This document shows, one piece after another, positions 45,051-54,395 of a DNA stretch of 64,000 nt. The translations under genes were made by a program, and so were the position numbers. Each line of letters starts with the position of its first letter. Positions within the stretch are counted from its first letter, which is position 1. The notes under the pieces were generated by a model. That model was not told the origin of the DNA, did no database searches, and was given only the letters and a program-made list of their open reading frames with translations. The stretch covers positions 1,612,001 through 1,676,000 of the forward strand of contig CAWFMM010000004.1 of NCBI GenBank assembly GCA_963817035.1. The letters are read 5' to 3'. The DNA is from AC-49 sp963817035. Lineage in GTDB: Bacteria > Actinomycetota > Thermoleophilia > Solirubrobacterales > Solirubrobacteraceae.

Positions 45051-46829
45051 ATGCCCTCTTCGTCCGATCATTCAGCACCCCCCAGCGGCCGGGGCACGGT
45101 CCGCGACGCGGCGTTCGAGGTGCTGCGGCGTATCGAGCTGACGACGATCTTCTCGAACCCCGGCTCGACCGAGATCGACCTGCTCGTCGGCCTGCCCGGC
45201 GACTTCGCCTTCGTGCTCGGCCTACACGAGGCTTCGGTCGTCGGGATGGCGACTGGCTACGCCCTGGCCCGCGACCGCCCGGCCCTCGTCAACGTCCACA
45301 CGACCGCCGGCCTGGGCAACGCCGTCTCCGCTCTCGCCACCGCGCGGGTCAACCGCGCGGGGCTCGTCGTCATCGTCGGTCAGCAGGATCGCCGCCACAG
45401 CGCCTACGAGCCGTTCCTGACCGGGCATCTCGCCGGGCTGGCCGGCGACTACTCCGTGTGGGTCAACGAGCCGCCGAACGCGCGGGAGGTCCCCGCAGCG
45501 CTGTTGCGCGCCTTCCATGAAGCGCAGACCGGGCTCGGGCCGGCGCTCGTCATCGTGCCGATGGACGACTGGGACGCCCCGCGGTCCGATCACGACGAGC
45601 TCGCCGCGCCGGCGCGGGTCCTGCGCGCCACCGAGGCCGACCCGGCCGCGGTCGCCGAGCTGGCGGCAGTCATCGAGTCGGCGAGCTCCCCGGCGATCGT
45701 CGCCGGAGCGGGTGCCCGCGACGGGCGATCGTGGGCCGCGCTGGTCGCCGTGGCGCAGCGCCTCCAGTGTCCGGTCTGGCAGGAGGCGTTCAGCGGGGGC
45801 GCCGGGTTCCCTCAGGACCATCCGCAGTTCGCCGGGCACCTCCCGGCCGCGCGCAGCAAGCTGCGCGCCACGCTTGCGCGACACGATCTCGTCCTCACCG
45901 TCGGGACCGCCGCGCTGCGGCAATACGCGTTCGAGCCCGGCCCGCTCGTCGAGCCCGGGACCCGCGTCGTCGTCATCACCGCGGACCCCGCCGAGGCGCA
46001 CCGCTCCAGCGCCGAGCTCGCGCTGCTGGCGCCGGTCGCCCACGCCTGCGAACTGCTGGCCGCGCAGCTCACCGCCCGCGCACCGGCCGCGCCGCTGGCC
46101 GACTGGCGCCCGTCGCCGCCGGCGCCGGTCGGCGCCGACGGCGATCTGAAGGCCGGCCATGTGCTCGACGCGCTGGCGCAGCGACTGTCGCCCGACACGA
46201 TCGTCCTCGAGGAGTCGCCGTCGAGTCGCCCGGAGCTCATCGATCGGATCGTCGCGCGCCGTCCGCTGGGTTTCGTCAGCCCGGCGATGGGCGGGCTCGG
46301 GTTCGCGATCCCGGCCGCGATCGGACTGCGGATGGCACTGCCGGCGCGACCGGTCGTCGCGATCGTCGGCGACGGATCGTCGATCTACTCGATCCAGGGG
46401 CTGTGGAGCGCCGCCCACTATGGCGTCGGCGCGCTGTTCGTGATCATGGCCAACGGCCGCTACGCGGTGATGGATGCGCTCGCCCGCTCGAAGCCCGGCG
46501 ACGCGCCGTGGCCGGCGTTCGACGAGGTCGACATCGCGGCGATCGCTCGCGGGTTCGGGTGCGAGGCACGGTCGGTCGACAACCTCGATCAGCTCCTCGC
46601 GACGCTCGGCGAGGTGATCCCCACGCTGGTCGACCGCACGTCTCCGCTGGTGCTCGAGGTCCGCGTCGACCGCGCCCGAGCGATTCACGATCGCGGTCGA
46701 GCAGGCGACGCTCGACGACCAGGGCCGATCAGCGAGATCAGCCCGGTCCAGACTACGAGAGCATCGGCGACGGCGGGATCCGCGGCGCGCCCGTCACCTC
46801 GGGGATCCGCATCGCGAGCTCGTCGATGA
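45051..46829 (+). CDS. mdlC: Benzoylformate decarboxylase-like thiamine-diphosphate enzyme (3' end probably frameshifted)
   Basis: Three-domain TPP enzyme. N-domain: TTIFSNPGSTEIDLLVGLP, catalytic Glu in LHEASVVGMATGYALA, HTTAGLGNAVSAL. C-domain: VVAIVGDGSSIYSIQGLWSA with ANGRYAVMDAL binding TPP-Mg. These fit mandelate-pathway benzoylformate decarboxylase better than acetolactate synthase. Homology ends at PLVLEVRVD (about 46670). Beyond it the listed frame is Arg/Ala-rich with poor GC3, whereas skipping one base gives APERFTIAVEQATLDDQG with good codon use, so the true C-terminus likely lies in that frame. The 3' end overlaps the UBP zinc-finger gene. Confidence 0.85.
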   Translation: MPSSSDHSAPPSGRGTVRDAAFEVLRRIELTTIFSNPGSTEIDLLVGLPGDFAFVLGLHEASVVGMATGYALARDRPALVNVHTTAGLGNAVSALATARVNRAGLVVIVGQQDRRHSAYEPFLTGHLAGLAGDYSVWVNEPPNAREVPAALLRAFHEAQTGLGPALVIVPMDDWDAPRSDHDELAAPARVLRATEADPAAVAELAAVIESASSPAIVAGAGARDGRSWAALVAVAQRLQCPVWQEAFSGGAGFPQDHPQFAGHLPAARSKLRATLARHDLVLTVGTAALRQYAFEPGPLVEPGTRVVVITADPAEAHRSSAELALLAPVAHACELLAAQLTARAPAAPLADWRPSPPAPVGADGDLKAGHVLDALAQRLSPDTIVLEESPSSRPELIDRIVARRPLGFVSPAMGGLGFAIPAAIGLRMALPARPVVAIVGDGSSIYSIQGLWSAAHYGVGALFVIMANGRYAVMDALARSKPGDAPWPAFDEVDIAAIARGFGCEARSVDNLDQLLATLGEVIPTLVDRTSPLVLEVRVDRARAIHDRGRAGDARRPGPISEISPVQTTRASATAGSAARPSPRGSASRARR

Positions 46830-47067
46830 AGCACCACGTCCAGTCCTCCCCGGGTTCGATCGAGCGCATGATCGCGTGGCCGGGCTGGGCGCCGTGGGCG
46901 CTGGCGTGGCGATTGGGCGAGTCGTCGCAGCAGCCGACGTGGCCGCAACAGAGGCAGATGCGCAGGTGCAGCCAGACGCCGCCGGAGGCCAGGCAGTCTT
47001 CGCAGCCGTCGACCGCATCGGGCAGCTGGGTCAGCTGGATCTCGTCGAGGTGGGTGCAGGTGGCCAT
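46753..47067 (-). CDS. UBP-type zinc finger protein
   Basis: 104 residues, one ZnF-UBP domain. All ligand positions can be placed: C4-x-H6, C22-x2-C25, C38-x2-C41, C46/C47, H54, H58 and H64, with the W/Y-type pocket residues in GVWLHLRICLCCGHVGC. In eukaryotes this fold binds the free C-terminal Gly-Gly of ubiquitin; bacterial ligands are unknown. It follows the histidine kinase by 13 bp after a good Shine-Dalgarno (GAGGAGGA), so the three genes form one unit. Confidence 0.9.
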   Translation of the reverse strand: MATCTHLDEIQLTQLPDAVDGCEDCLASGGVWLHLRICLCCGHVGCCDDSPNRHASAHGAQPGHAIMRSIEPGEDWTWCFIDELAMRIPEVTGAPRIPPSPMLS

Positions 47068-47080
47068 GGCGGAGTCCTCC

Positions 47081-48490
47081 TCAGTTCTCGGTGACAGTGA
47101 CTGGCAGCCGGACGGTAAAGACGGTGGAGCCCGGGGTCGAGGTGAAGCTGAGCGAGCCGTCGTGGCGGTTGACGACGATCCGCCGGGCGGTGTCGAGGCC
47201 GAGCCCGGTCCCCTCGCCGACGCCCTTGGTCGTGAAGAACGGCTCGAACACGCGATCACGCACCTCGTCCGGGATCCCGGGGCCGTCATCGGCGATCCGC
47301 ACCTCGACGCAATCCCCGTCGCGATGGGTGGAGATCGTGATCGTGCCGGTCTCCCCCAGGGCACCGATCGCGTTGTCGATCAGGTTCGTCCACACCTGGT
47401 TGAGCTCTGAGCCGTAGACCGTGACCTCGGGCAGCTCGCGGTCGTACGCGCGGACGACCTCGATCTTCGTCTGCTTGAGCTTGTGATGCAGGATCGTCAG
47501 CGTCGTCTCGAGGCCCTCATGGATGTCGATGTGCACGAGCGCGCCCCGGTCCATGTAGGCGTAGGACTTGACGGCGCCGACGAGATCGCTCATCCGCTGC
47601 GTCGACTCGGCCAGCTCGGCCGCGAGGCCGCGCGCGGTCAGCGACGCCGCGACCCAGCGCAGCACGCCGTCGGTCACTGGGCCCGCAATCTCGTGGACCT
47701 GGCCGATCCACTCGGCGTCGAGGTTCGCGGCGCTCAGCGGCTCGCCGAGCTCCCATGCGTTCTCAACACCGTAGTCCTCCAGCAGCGCGACGAGCGCGTC
47801 CTCGCGGTCGGCGGCATCGAGCGCGTCAAGTGCGCTGCACGCATTGGCACGATGCAGCGCTTCGCGCTGGAGGGCGACCAGCTTCTCCGCCTCGGAGCGC
47901 TCGATCCCCGACTCGACGAAGCGCCCGAGCGTCTCGGAGAGGACGTCGAGCGCGTCGGCCATCTGCGCGGCCGCGCGGCGTGCCGCGGCGGCCGGGTTGT
48001 TGAGCTCGTGGGCGAGGCCGGCGGCCATCGTGCCGAGCGAGGCGAGATGCTCGCGGTTGCGCTCGATCCCGGCGAGGCGGCTCATCACCGGCTCGATTGC
48101 GCCCATGACCCGGCGGTGCACGGCGGCCTGGGAGAGCGTGAGGCGAAGGAAGTCCTGAGGCTCGATGAACGCGACCAGGCACGGCGTCTCGGCCTGCATC
48201 CGGACTCCGGTCGTGCCGCCGGTGATCAGCGCGACGGCGCCCATCCAGGTCGGCGCGTACTGACGGCCCAGCGGCTCGGTCCGTGAGCCGTCGACGTTGA
48301 ACGTGCGCACATTTCCCTCAAGCAGCAGGGTCAGACCGTTCGCCGGCTCACCCTGGTCGGAGATGATGTGGCCAGGCTCCAGCTCGCTCAGCTCGGCGAC
48401 GTCGACCCAGCGCTGCAGCTCCTCGTCGAGCAGGCCGTCGAACAGGTCGATCCGGCGCAGATCGGCGAGCGTGATCGTCGCCACGCTCAC
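47081..48490 (-). CDS. Histidine kinase with N-terminal cyclic-nucleotide-binding domain
   Basis: 469 residues, no membrane segment, so a cytosolic sensor. A cNMP-binding fold (about 12-130; DQGEPANGLTLLLEGNVRTF, IEPQDFLRL) lacks the clear phosphate-cassette RxA pattern, so ligand type is open. DHp helix with phospho-acceptor His161 in AAGLAHELNNPAAAARRA; HATPase motifs N (VWTNLIDNAIGAL), G1 (DDGPGIPDEV), F (FEPFFTTK) and G2 (GTGLGLD). It is fused by a four-base overlap to the REC-thioredoxin reductase gene, its probable phosphotransfer partner. Confidence 0.92.
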   Translation of the reverse strand: MSVATITLADLRRIDLFDGLLDEELQRWVDVAELSELEPGHIISDQGEPANGLTLLLEGNVRTFNVDGSRTEPLGRQYAPTWMGAVALITGGTTGVRMQAETPCLVAFIEPQDFLRLTLSQAAVHRRVMGAIEPVMSRLAGIERNREHLASLGTMAAGLAHELNNPAAAARRAAAQMADALDVLSETLGRFVESGIERSEAEKLVALQREALHRANACSALDALDAADREDALVALLEDYGVENAWELGEPLSAANLDAEWIGQVHEIAGPVTDGVLRWVAASLTARGLAAELAESTQRMSDLVGAVKSYAYMDRGALVHIDIHEGLETTLTILHHKLKQTKIEVVRAYDRELPEVTVYGSELNQVWTNLIDNAIGALGETGTITISTHRDGDCVEVRIADDGPGIPDEVRDRVFEPFFTTKGVGEGTGLGLDTARRIVVNRHDGSLSFTSTPGSTVFTVRLPVTVTEN

Positions 48491-50136
48491 ATCGACCCCA
48501 GGTACTCGTGGATCAGCGAGACGGCCATCGACCCTTCCCCGACCGCGCTGGCCACGCGCTTGATCGAGCGCGCGCGAACGTCGCCGGCCACGAACACGCC
48601 GGGGACGCTCGTCTCCAGCGGGTAGGGATCGCGCGGCAGCGGCCAGCCGGCCTGCTGCGCCTCGGTGCCGGCGAGGATGAAGCCGCGATCATCGCGCGCG
48701 ACGACATCGGCGAGCCAGTCGGTACGCGGCTGCGCGCCGATGAACACGAAACATGCGTCGGCGGCGAGCCGCTCCGGCCCGTCCAGCCCCTCGACGTCGA
48801 GGCCGTCGAGATGGCCCTCGTGCGGCCGGGCGGCGACGGCCTGGGTGTTCGTGCGCACCGTGATGTTGTCGATCGCCGCGATCTGCTCGATCAGGTAGTG
48901 CGACATCGACTTGGTCAGCGAGTCGCCGCGCACGAGCATCGTCACCGTCGCCGCGTAGCCGCTGAAGTAGACGGCGGCCTGACCGGCCGAGTTCGCGCCG
49001 CCGATGACGACGACGTGCTGCTGCTCGCACGAGCGCGCCTCGAACATCGCCGCGCCGTAGTAGACGCCGGTCCCGGCAAGCTCGGCGAACCCGGGCGCCG
49101 TCATCTGGCGATAGGAGACCCCCGAGGCGACGATCACGCAGTTGGCGCTCAGCACGCCGCCGCCGCTGAGCTCGACCAGCCGCCCTGCGCCCTCGACGCG
49201 CAACCTGACCGCGTCGCTCACGGTCAGCAGCTCGGCGCCGAGGCGCCGAGCCTGGTCGGTCGCGCGGCGCGCGAGATCGGAGCCGCTGAGCCCCATCGGA
49301 AAGCCGAGGTAGTTCTCGATCCGGCTCGACTGGCCCGCCTGCCCACCTGGCGCTTCGCGCTCGACCAGGACCGTGCGCAGCCCCTCCGAGGCGCCGTAGA
49401 CCGCGGCCGCCAGCCCGGCCGGCCCGCCACCGACGATGACTAGGTCGTAATGGTCCTGCGCCGGCGTGCTCGAAACGCCGAGGCGCTCAGCGAGCTCGAG
49501 CACCGTGGGGCGCTCGAGCACCGCGCCGTCCTCGAGCAGCGCGACCGGCAACCGGTCGAGCTCGACGCCGGCGACGGCCAGCAGCTCGCGGGCCTCGCCA
49601 TCGCGCTCCACGTCGAGCCACCGTGACGGGACGCGGTTGCGGGCGAGGAAGTCGCGCAGGTCGTGGGAGTCCTTGGAGAAGCGATGACCGATGACGCGCA
49701 CGCCGCCGGCGTTGAGCGCCGCGCCCGCCTCCCATGTGGTCAGCAGGTCCTCGACGACCGGAAACAGCTGCTCCTCCGGCGGGTCCCACGGCTTGAGCAG
49801 GTAGTAGTCCAGCGCGACCTCGTTGATCGCCGAGATCGCGGCCTCGGTGTCGGCGTAGGCCGTCAGCAGCACGCGCTTGGCGTCGGGGACGATCTTGCGT
49901 GCCTCGACGAGGTACTCGGTCCCGGCCATGCCCGGCATCCGCTGGTCGGCGATCAGCAGCGCGACCGGGTCGCCGCGCGTGCGCAGCTGGGTCAGGAGCT
50001 CCAGCGCCTCCGGGCCTGAAGTGGCGCGCAGGATGCGGAAGCGCTCACCGAAGCCCTTGCGCAGGTCGCGGGAGACCGCCGCGAGGACCTCGGGCTCGTC
50101 GTCGACCGCGACGATTGCGGGGCGGCGTGCGTCCAT
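48487..50136 (-). CDS. Response regulator receiver fused to thioredoxin-reductase-like flavoprotein
   Basis: 549 residues. Receiver domain 7-128 with acidic pair DD (12-13), phospho-acceptor Asp64 in LIADQRMPG and KPW near 115. Residues about 145-225 form a glutaredoxin/thioredoxin-like segment without CxxC. From 230 a TrxR fold: FAD motif VIVGGGPAGLAAAVYG, NADPH motif VVVIGGANSAGQAA, and C-terminal VFVAGDVRARSIKRVASAVGEG. The redox CxxC of thioredoxin reductase is replaced by YYGAAMF. Output is thus redox or NADPH-linked rather than DNA binding. First gene of the module. Confidence 0.92.
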   Translation of the reverse strand: MDARRPAIVAVDDEPEVLAAVSRDLRKGFGERFRILRATSGPEALELLTQLRTRGDPVALLIADQRMPGMAGTEYLVEARKIVPDAKRVLLTAYADTEAAISAINEVALDYYLLKPWDPPEEQLFPVVEDLLTTWEAGAALNAGGVRVIGHRFSKDSHDLRDFLARNRVPSRWLDVERDGEARELLAVAGVELDRLPVALLEDGAVLERPTVLELAERLGVSSTPAQDHYDLVIVGGGPAGLAAAVYGASEGLRTVLVEREAPGGQAGQSSRIENYLGFPMGLSGSDLARRATDQARRLGAELLTVSDAVRLRVEGAGRLVELSGGGVLSANCVIVASGVSYRQMTAPGFAELAGTGVYYGAAMFEARSCEQQHVVVIGGANSAGQAAVYFSGYAATVTMLVRGDSLTKSMSHYLIEQIAAIDNITVRTNTQAVAARPHEGHLDGLDVEGLDGPERLAADACFVFIGAQPRTDWLADVVARDDRGFILAGTEAQQAGWPLPRDPYPLETSVPGVFVAGDVRARSIKRVASAVGEGSMAVSLIHEYLGSM

Positions 50137-50175
50137 CGACGCGACGCTACACGACCGCGATCGCGGGCTTCGGTC

Positions 50176-53100
50176 CTACTTCGCCAGCGTGATCGTGACG
50201 TGCGCGCCGGAGCGGTGCTTGGCGCCGGCCTTGGAGCCCTGGGCACTGATCCGGCCGCCCTTCGTGGACTTGACCTTCTTGCGCTTGATCGTGCCGAGCT
50301 TGCAGTGGCCCTTGGTCAGGAGCTTCTTGGCCTGGGTCAGCGTCTTGCCGGTCAGCTTGGGCACGACGCAGACGACCTTGGTCGGCGTCTTGGGCGTCTT
50401 TGTCGTCGGCGGCGGAGTGGTCGGCGTGGTCGTCGTGCTCGGTGGCGGCGGGGTCACCACGGGGGCGATCACGAGCCGCGCGCTGGCCGTGCCGCCGGAG
50501 CCGCTCTGGATCGACGTCGTGGCGCCGGTGGAGTTGTCCTTGGCCCCGAGGGTCGCGCCGGACACGTAGACCGCGAACGTGCAGCTCGCGTTGGCGGCCA
50601 GCGTCGCGCCGGTCAGGGAGACCGAACTGGTGCCCGCCGTTGCGGTGATCGTGCCGCTCGGGCAGCTGCCGACGATCGCCTTGAGCGTCACGAGTACGAG
50701 CCCGCTCGGGAATGTGTCGGTGAAGCCGACACCGGTCAGCTGGATCGGGTTGGGGTTCGAGACCGTGAAGGTCAGCGTCGTCAGCTCGGTGAGCGTGATC
50801 GACGGAGCGCCGAAGGCGATCTGAAGCACCGGCGCCGACGGGACGACGAGGCTCGCCGTCGTGGTCGCGCCGCTGCCCGCCTCGGTCGAGGTCACGGGGC
50901 CGGTCGTGTTGGTCAGCACGCCGGAGCCGGTCGCGACGACGTTCACCGTCAGGCTGCACGTACCGCCCGCGGGCATCGTGGCGCCCGAGAGCGTGATGTC
51001 CGGCGTCCCCGCGACGGCGACGGCCGTGCCGCAGGTGCTGACCACGCCGTTGGGCGAGTCGATCGCGAGCCCGGCCGGGAGCGTGTCGCTGAAGCCGACA
51101 CCCGTGAGGTCCGCGCCGTTGCCGACCGGGTTGGTGATGGTGAAGGCGAGTGTGGTCGAGCCGCCCTTGGCGACGGCGGGAGCGCCGAAGGCCGACGCGA
51201 TCGTCGGCGGGGCGTAGACGGTCACCGAGGCGCTCGCGTTGGTCGTCGGGCCGCTCTGGGCCGAGGTCACGTTGCCGGTCGTGTTGGTCTTCAGCCCCGG
51301 CGACGTGCCGGTGACGTTGACCGAGAAGGTGCACGACGCGTTGGCGGCGAGCGACCCGCCCGACAGGCTGATCGCGCTTCCGCCCGGCGATGCGGTCACC
51401 GTGCCACCGCCGCAGGTGCCGGTCGCCCCGTTGGGCGCGGCGACGACGAGGCCCGTCGGGAGCGTGTCGGCCAGGGCGACGCCGGTCAGCGTCGTGCCCG
51501 GGTTGGGGTTGTGGATCGTGAACGACGCCGCGACGGGGTGGCCGGCGCCGATCGACGCGGCGCCGAACGCCGTGGTCAGCGTCGGTCCCTGGAGGACGAG
51601 CAGCGAAGCGCTGGCGGGCGCGCCGTTGCCGCCGGTGGACGAGGTGATCGCCGACGTCGTGGTGGTCAGCGTGCCGAGCGTGCTCGCGGTGACCGAGACC
51701 GAGAAGGCGCAGCTGCCGTGGACCGGCAGCGTCGCGCCGCTGAGGTCGACCTCGTTGCCGCCGTCGGGCGCGGTGATCGTCCCGCCGCCGCACGAGCCGC
51801 TGAGTCCGCTCGGGGTCGTGAGCGTCATGCCGGACGGCAGCGCGTCGGTGAAGCCGACGTTGTCGAGCGCCACCGTGTTGAGCGTCGGGTTGGCAAGCGT
51901 GTACGTGAGTGTCGATGTGCCGCCGACGGCAACCGACGGGGGCGTGAAGGCCAGGTGCAGCGAGGCGGCGGCCGCGACGTCGATCGACGTCGAAGCGGCG
52001 GTCCCGGAGCCGCCCTCGGTGGAGTTGGGCGCGTTGGTCGTCACCGTCTTCGTGCCGATCGTCGTGTTCGCGAGCACGTCGACGGAGTAACTGCACGAGG
52101 CGCCGGCGGTCAGGGTGGCGCCCGAGAGGACGATCGACGTCGAGCCGGCGACCGCGGTGATCGTGCCACCGCCGCACGTGCCGGTGAGCCCGTTGGGCGT
52201 GTTGACGACGAGGCCGGCGGGCAGCGTGCCGGTCACCCCGACCGAGCCGAGGGAGCCGCCGTTGCCGGCCGGGTTGGTGATCGTGAAGGTCAGCGGGCTC
52301 GCATCCCCGAGCGCCATCGACGGGGCGCCGAAGGCGATGGCGACGGTCGGCGGGACGAACACGTTGACGGACGCGTTGGCGGTCGACGCCGGTCCGCTCT
52401 CGGTCGAGGTGACCGCGCCGGTCGTGTTCGTCTTGGCGCCGGGGGTCGTGCCGGCGACGTTCACGGTGAACGTGCAGCTCGCGCCGGCGGCGAGCGTCGA
52501 GCCAGACAGGCTGATCGTCGACGAGCCGGCGACCGCGGAGATCGTGCCGCCGCTGCCGCACGGTCCGCTGACGCCAGGGAGCATGGCGACGACAAGCCCG
52601 GCGGGCAGCGTGTCGCTGAAGCCGACGCCGGTCAGGGCGGTGCCGGCGTTGGGATTGGTGATCGTGAACGACGCGGTCGTCGGCGCGCCGCCGACCTTGA
52701 TCGACGCAGCGCCGAACGACGTGGCGATCGTCGGCTGCTGGACGACGAGCAGGGTCGCAGGCGGGGCTGCGGAGCCAGTGCCGCCGTTGGTCGAGGAGAC
52801 TGCGCCCGTGATGTTCGTCTTGGTCCCGGCGCTGGTCGCCTTCACGTCAACCGAGAATGTGCACGTCGAGCTCGCGGTCACGGTTCCGCCCGACAGGCTG
52901 ACCGATGACGATCCGGCCGCCGCGGTAATCGTCGCGCCGCCGCCGCAGCTGCCGGTGAGGTTGTTCGGGGTCGCGACGGTCAGGCCAGCCGGCAGCGTGT
53001 CGCTGAACGCGACGCCGGTCTGATCGACCCCGTTGGAGTTCGTGATCGTGTAGGTCATCGTCGTCGTGGCGTTGACGAGGATCGACGGCGCGCCGAACGC

Positions 53101-53649
53101 GACGGCCAGCGACGGCGGGCCGAGGATGTCGATCGTCACCGACGCGGGGGCACCACTACCGCCCTCGATCGAGTCGATCGTGCTCGTGGTCGCGGTCTTG
53201 CTGCCGGGGCTCGTCGCCTTGACCTTGACCGAGAAGAAGCACGCACCGCCCGCGGACAGAGCGACGTCCTGGAGGGTGATCGTCTTCGCCGTCGGATCGA
53301 CGGTCACGGTTCCGTTGCCGCTGCAGCTCGAGAAGACATCGCCCGAGAGCGGGTTGCCGCTGTTGTCGACGAGCAGCAACCCGGTCGGGATCGTCTCGGT
53401 GAACCCGATCCCGCTGAGCGCGTTGCCCGGCCCGTCGTTCGGGTTCGAGAGGAAGAACTGCAGGCTCGTCGTGCCGCCGTTCTGAATTCCGGCCGGCGAC
53501 GCGGCCTCGCTGAGCGACGGGGCGAGCGTCGTCGCGTGCGCGGCGGCGATCGGACCGGCGAGGGCGCCGAGCAGGCACAGCGCGGCCAGCACGAGTCCGC
53601 GGGCGGATCGCACGAGGCGAGAGGTGGGTGGAGTGAACGCTGAGCGCAT
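50176..53649 (-). CDS. Large secreted repeat protein (eight DUF11-like domains plus PASTA-like C-terminus)
   Basis: 1157 residues with a signal peptide (GLVLAALCLLGALAGPIAAAHA). Eight tandem repeats of about 125 residues, the first divergent, each with the core FGAPSI..GGTTTLTFTITN, LTGVGFSDTLPAGLVV, a Cys pair around GTCGGGT, ISLSGATLAAGASCTF and NTTGAVTSTE. These resemble DUF11/DUF7933 beta-sandwiches. A Pro/Thr linker leads to a C-terminal PASTA-like domain (VVCVVPKLTGKTLTQAKKLL), rich in lysine, which may attach to peptidoglycan. Likely a surface adhesin or wall protein. No LPXTG or membrane anchor is seen. Confidence 0.85.
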   Translation of the reverse strand: MRSAFTPPTSRLVRSARGLVLAALCLLGALAGPIAAAHATTLAPSLSEAASPAGIQNGGTTSLQFFLSNPNDGPGNALSGIGFTETIPTGLLLVDNSGNPLSGDVFSSCSGNGTVTVDPTAKTITLQDVALSAGGACFFSVKVKATSPGSKTATTSTIDSIEGGSGAPASVTIDILGPPSLAVAFGAPSILVNATTTMTYTITNSNGVDQTGVAFSDTLPAGLTVATPNNLTGSCGGGATITAAAGSSSVSLSGGTVTASSTCTFSVDVKATSAGTKTNITGAVSSTNGGTGSAAPPATLLVVQQPTIATSFGAASIKVGGAPTTASFTITNPNAGTALTGVGFSDTLPAGLVVAMLPGVSGPCGSGGTISAVAGSSTISLSGSTLAAGASCTFTVNVAGTTPGAKTNTTGAVTSTESGPASTANASVNVFVPPTVAIAFGAPSMALGDASPLTFTITNPAGNGGSLGSVGVTGTLPAGLVVNTPNGLTGTCGGGTITAVAGSTSIVLSGATLTAGASCSYSVDVLANTTIGTKTVTTNAPNSTEGGSGTAASTSIDVAAAASLHLAFTPPSVAVGGTSTLTYTLANPTLNTVALDNVGFTDALPSGMTLTTPSGLSGSCGGGTITAPDGGNEVDLSGATLPVHGSCAFSVSVTASTLGTLTTTTSAITSSTGGNGAPASASLLVLQGPTLTTAFGAASIGAGHPVAASFTIHNPNPGTTLTGVALADTLPTGLVVAAPNGATGTCGGGTVTASPGGSAISLSGGSLAANASCTFSVNVTGTSPGLKTNTTGNVTSAQSGPTTNASASVTVYAPPTIASAFGAPAVAKGGSTTLAFTITNPVGNGADLTGVGFSDTLPAGLAIDSPNGVVSTCGTAVAVAGTPDITLSGATMPAGGTCSLTVNVVATGSGVLTNTTGPVTSTEAGSGATTTASLVVPSAPVLQIAFGAPSITLTELTTLTFTVSNPNPIQLTGVGFTDTFPSGLVLVTLKAIVGSCPSGTITATAGTSSVSLTGATLAANASCTFAVYVSGATLGAKDNSTGATTSIQSGSGGTASARLVIAPVVTPPPPSTTTTPTTPPPTTKTPKTPTKVVCVVPKLTGKTLTQAKKLLTKGHCKLGTIKRKKVKSTKGGRISAQGSKAGAKHRSGAHVTITLAK

Positions 53650-53714
53650 GTGGGCGGGCGGGCGGCACGTCCGCGTCGAACGGCCGTGGGGCCCAACTCC
53701 GTAGTCGGACGCGC

Positions 53715-54395
53715 TTAGCTGCGCTTGAGCAGCACGGCAACGCTGGGAACCGTCACCCGCGCCTCGCCGCCGGGCCCCGCGAGCGCCGCGAATCGCTCGC
53801 GCAGCTGCGGTTCGAGCGCCGCGAAGTCGCCGGCTCGAGCCGGGTCGGCGGACACGATCCGCTCGCGCAGCTCGTCGAAGCCACCGAGCGTCAGACCCAC
53901 GTCGAAGCGCAGCTCGCGCTCGGGCTGAAGGCCGGCCGCGGACGCGCGCGCGAGGGCCGCCTGAGCCTGCGCACGGACCGTCGTCTCGTCATCGACGAGC
54001 GCCACGAGGGCGAAGAACGGGCCCTCCGGCAGCGGCTCCTGCACGTAGACGGCGCCGCCGGGGCGCACCACGCGCGCCGCCTCGGCCAGCGCCGCGTCCA
54101 TCGCGTCGGCGGGGACGTGGTGCAGGCTCTGCATGAAGACGACGACATCGGCGCTGGCGCCGGGCAGTCCCAGCGCCTGTCCCGTCCCCTCGACGTAGCG
54201 CTCGCCGGCGACCGCCGGGTGCGCCCGGGCCCGCGCCACGGCCTCTGCGGAGACCTCGACGCCGGTGACCCGCGCGCCGAGCCCCGCGAGCCGGCGAACC
54301 AGCGCGCCGTCGCCGCAGCCGACGTCGACGACGTCGCGCCCATCGAGCTCGACGAGGCCGGCGAGCACCTCGAGCGGGCGGCAGACCTCAGTCAC
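53715..54395 (-). CDS. Class I SAM-dependent methyltransferase
   Basis: 226 residues from GTG 54395 (GTGA overlap with aguB). SAM motif VVDVGCGDGALVRRLAG, acidic motif VTGVEVSAEAV, and VVFMQSLHHVP with ARVVRPGGAVYV place it in the Methyltransf_11/UbiE-like group. The substrate is unknown. Coupling to the putrescine genes hints at a polyamine or related amine, which is inference. Confidence 0.83.
   Translation of the reverse strand: MTEVCRPLEVLAGLVELDGRDVVDVGCGDGALVRRLAGLGARVTGVEVSAEAVARARAHPAVAGERYVEGTGQALGLPGASADVVVFMQSLHHVPADAMDAALAEAARVVRPGGAVYVQEPLPEGPFFALVALVDDETTVRAQAQAALARASAAGLQPERELRFDVGLTLGGFDELRERIVSADPARAGDFAALEPQLRERFAALAGPGGEARVTVPSVAVLLKRS

Noticed and set aside
49000..49300. 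Thioredoxin reductase CxxC site
   Set aside because: The position equivalent to CATC reads YYGAAMF; the cysteine nearby (ARSCEQQ) is single, so classical disulfide reductase activity is not claimed.
50147..52908. Long open frames in other registers of the repeat protein (804 and 902 codons)
   Set aside because: They inherit the repeat periodicity but are low-complexity Arg/Ala sequences without signal peptide or motifs; the listed frame alone has a signal peptide and folded-domain pattern.
50500..53500. Possible CRISPR or short tandem repeat array
   Set aside because: The similar blocks are about 380 bp long, diverged and in frame; they are protein repeats, not short direct repeats with spacers.
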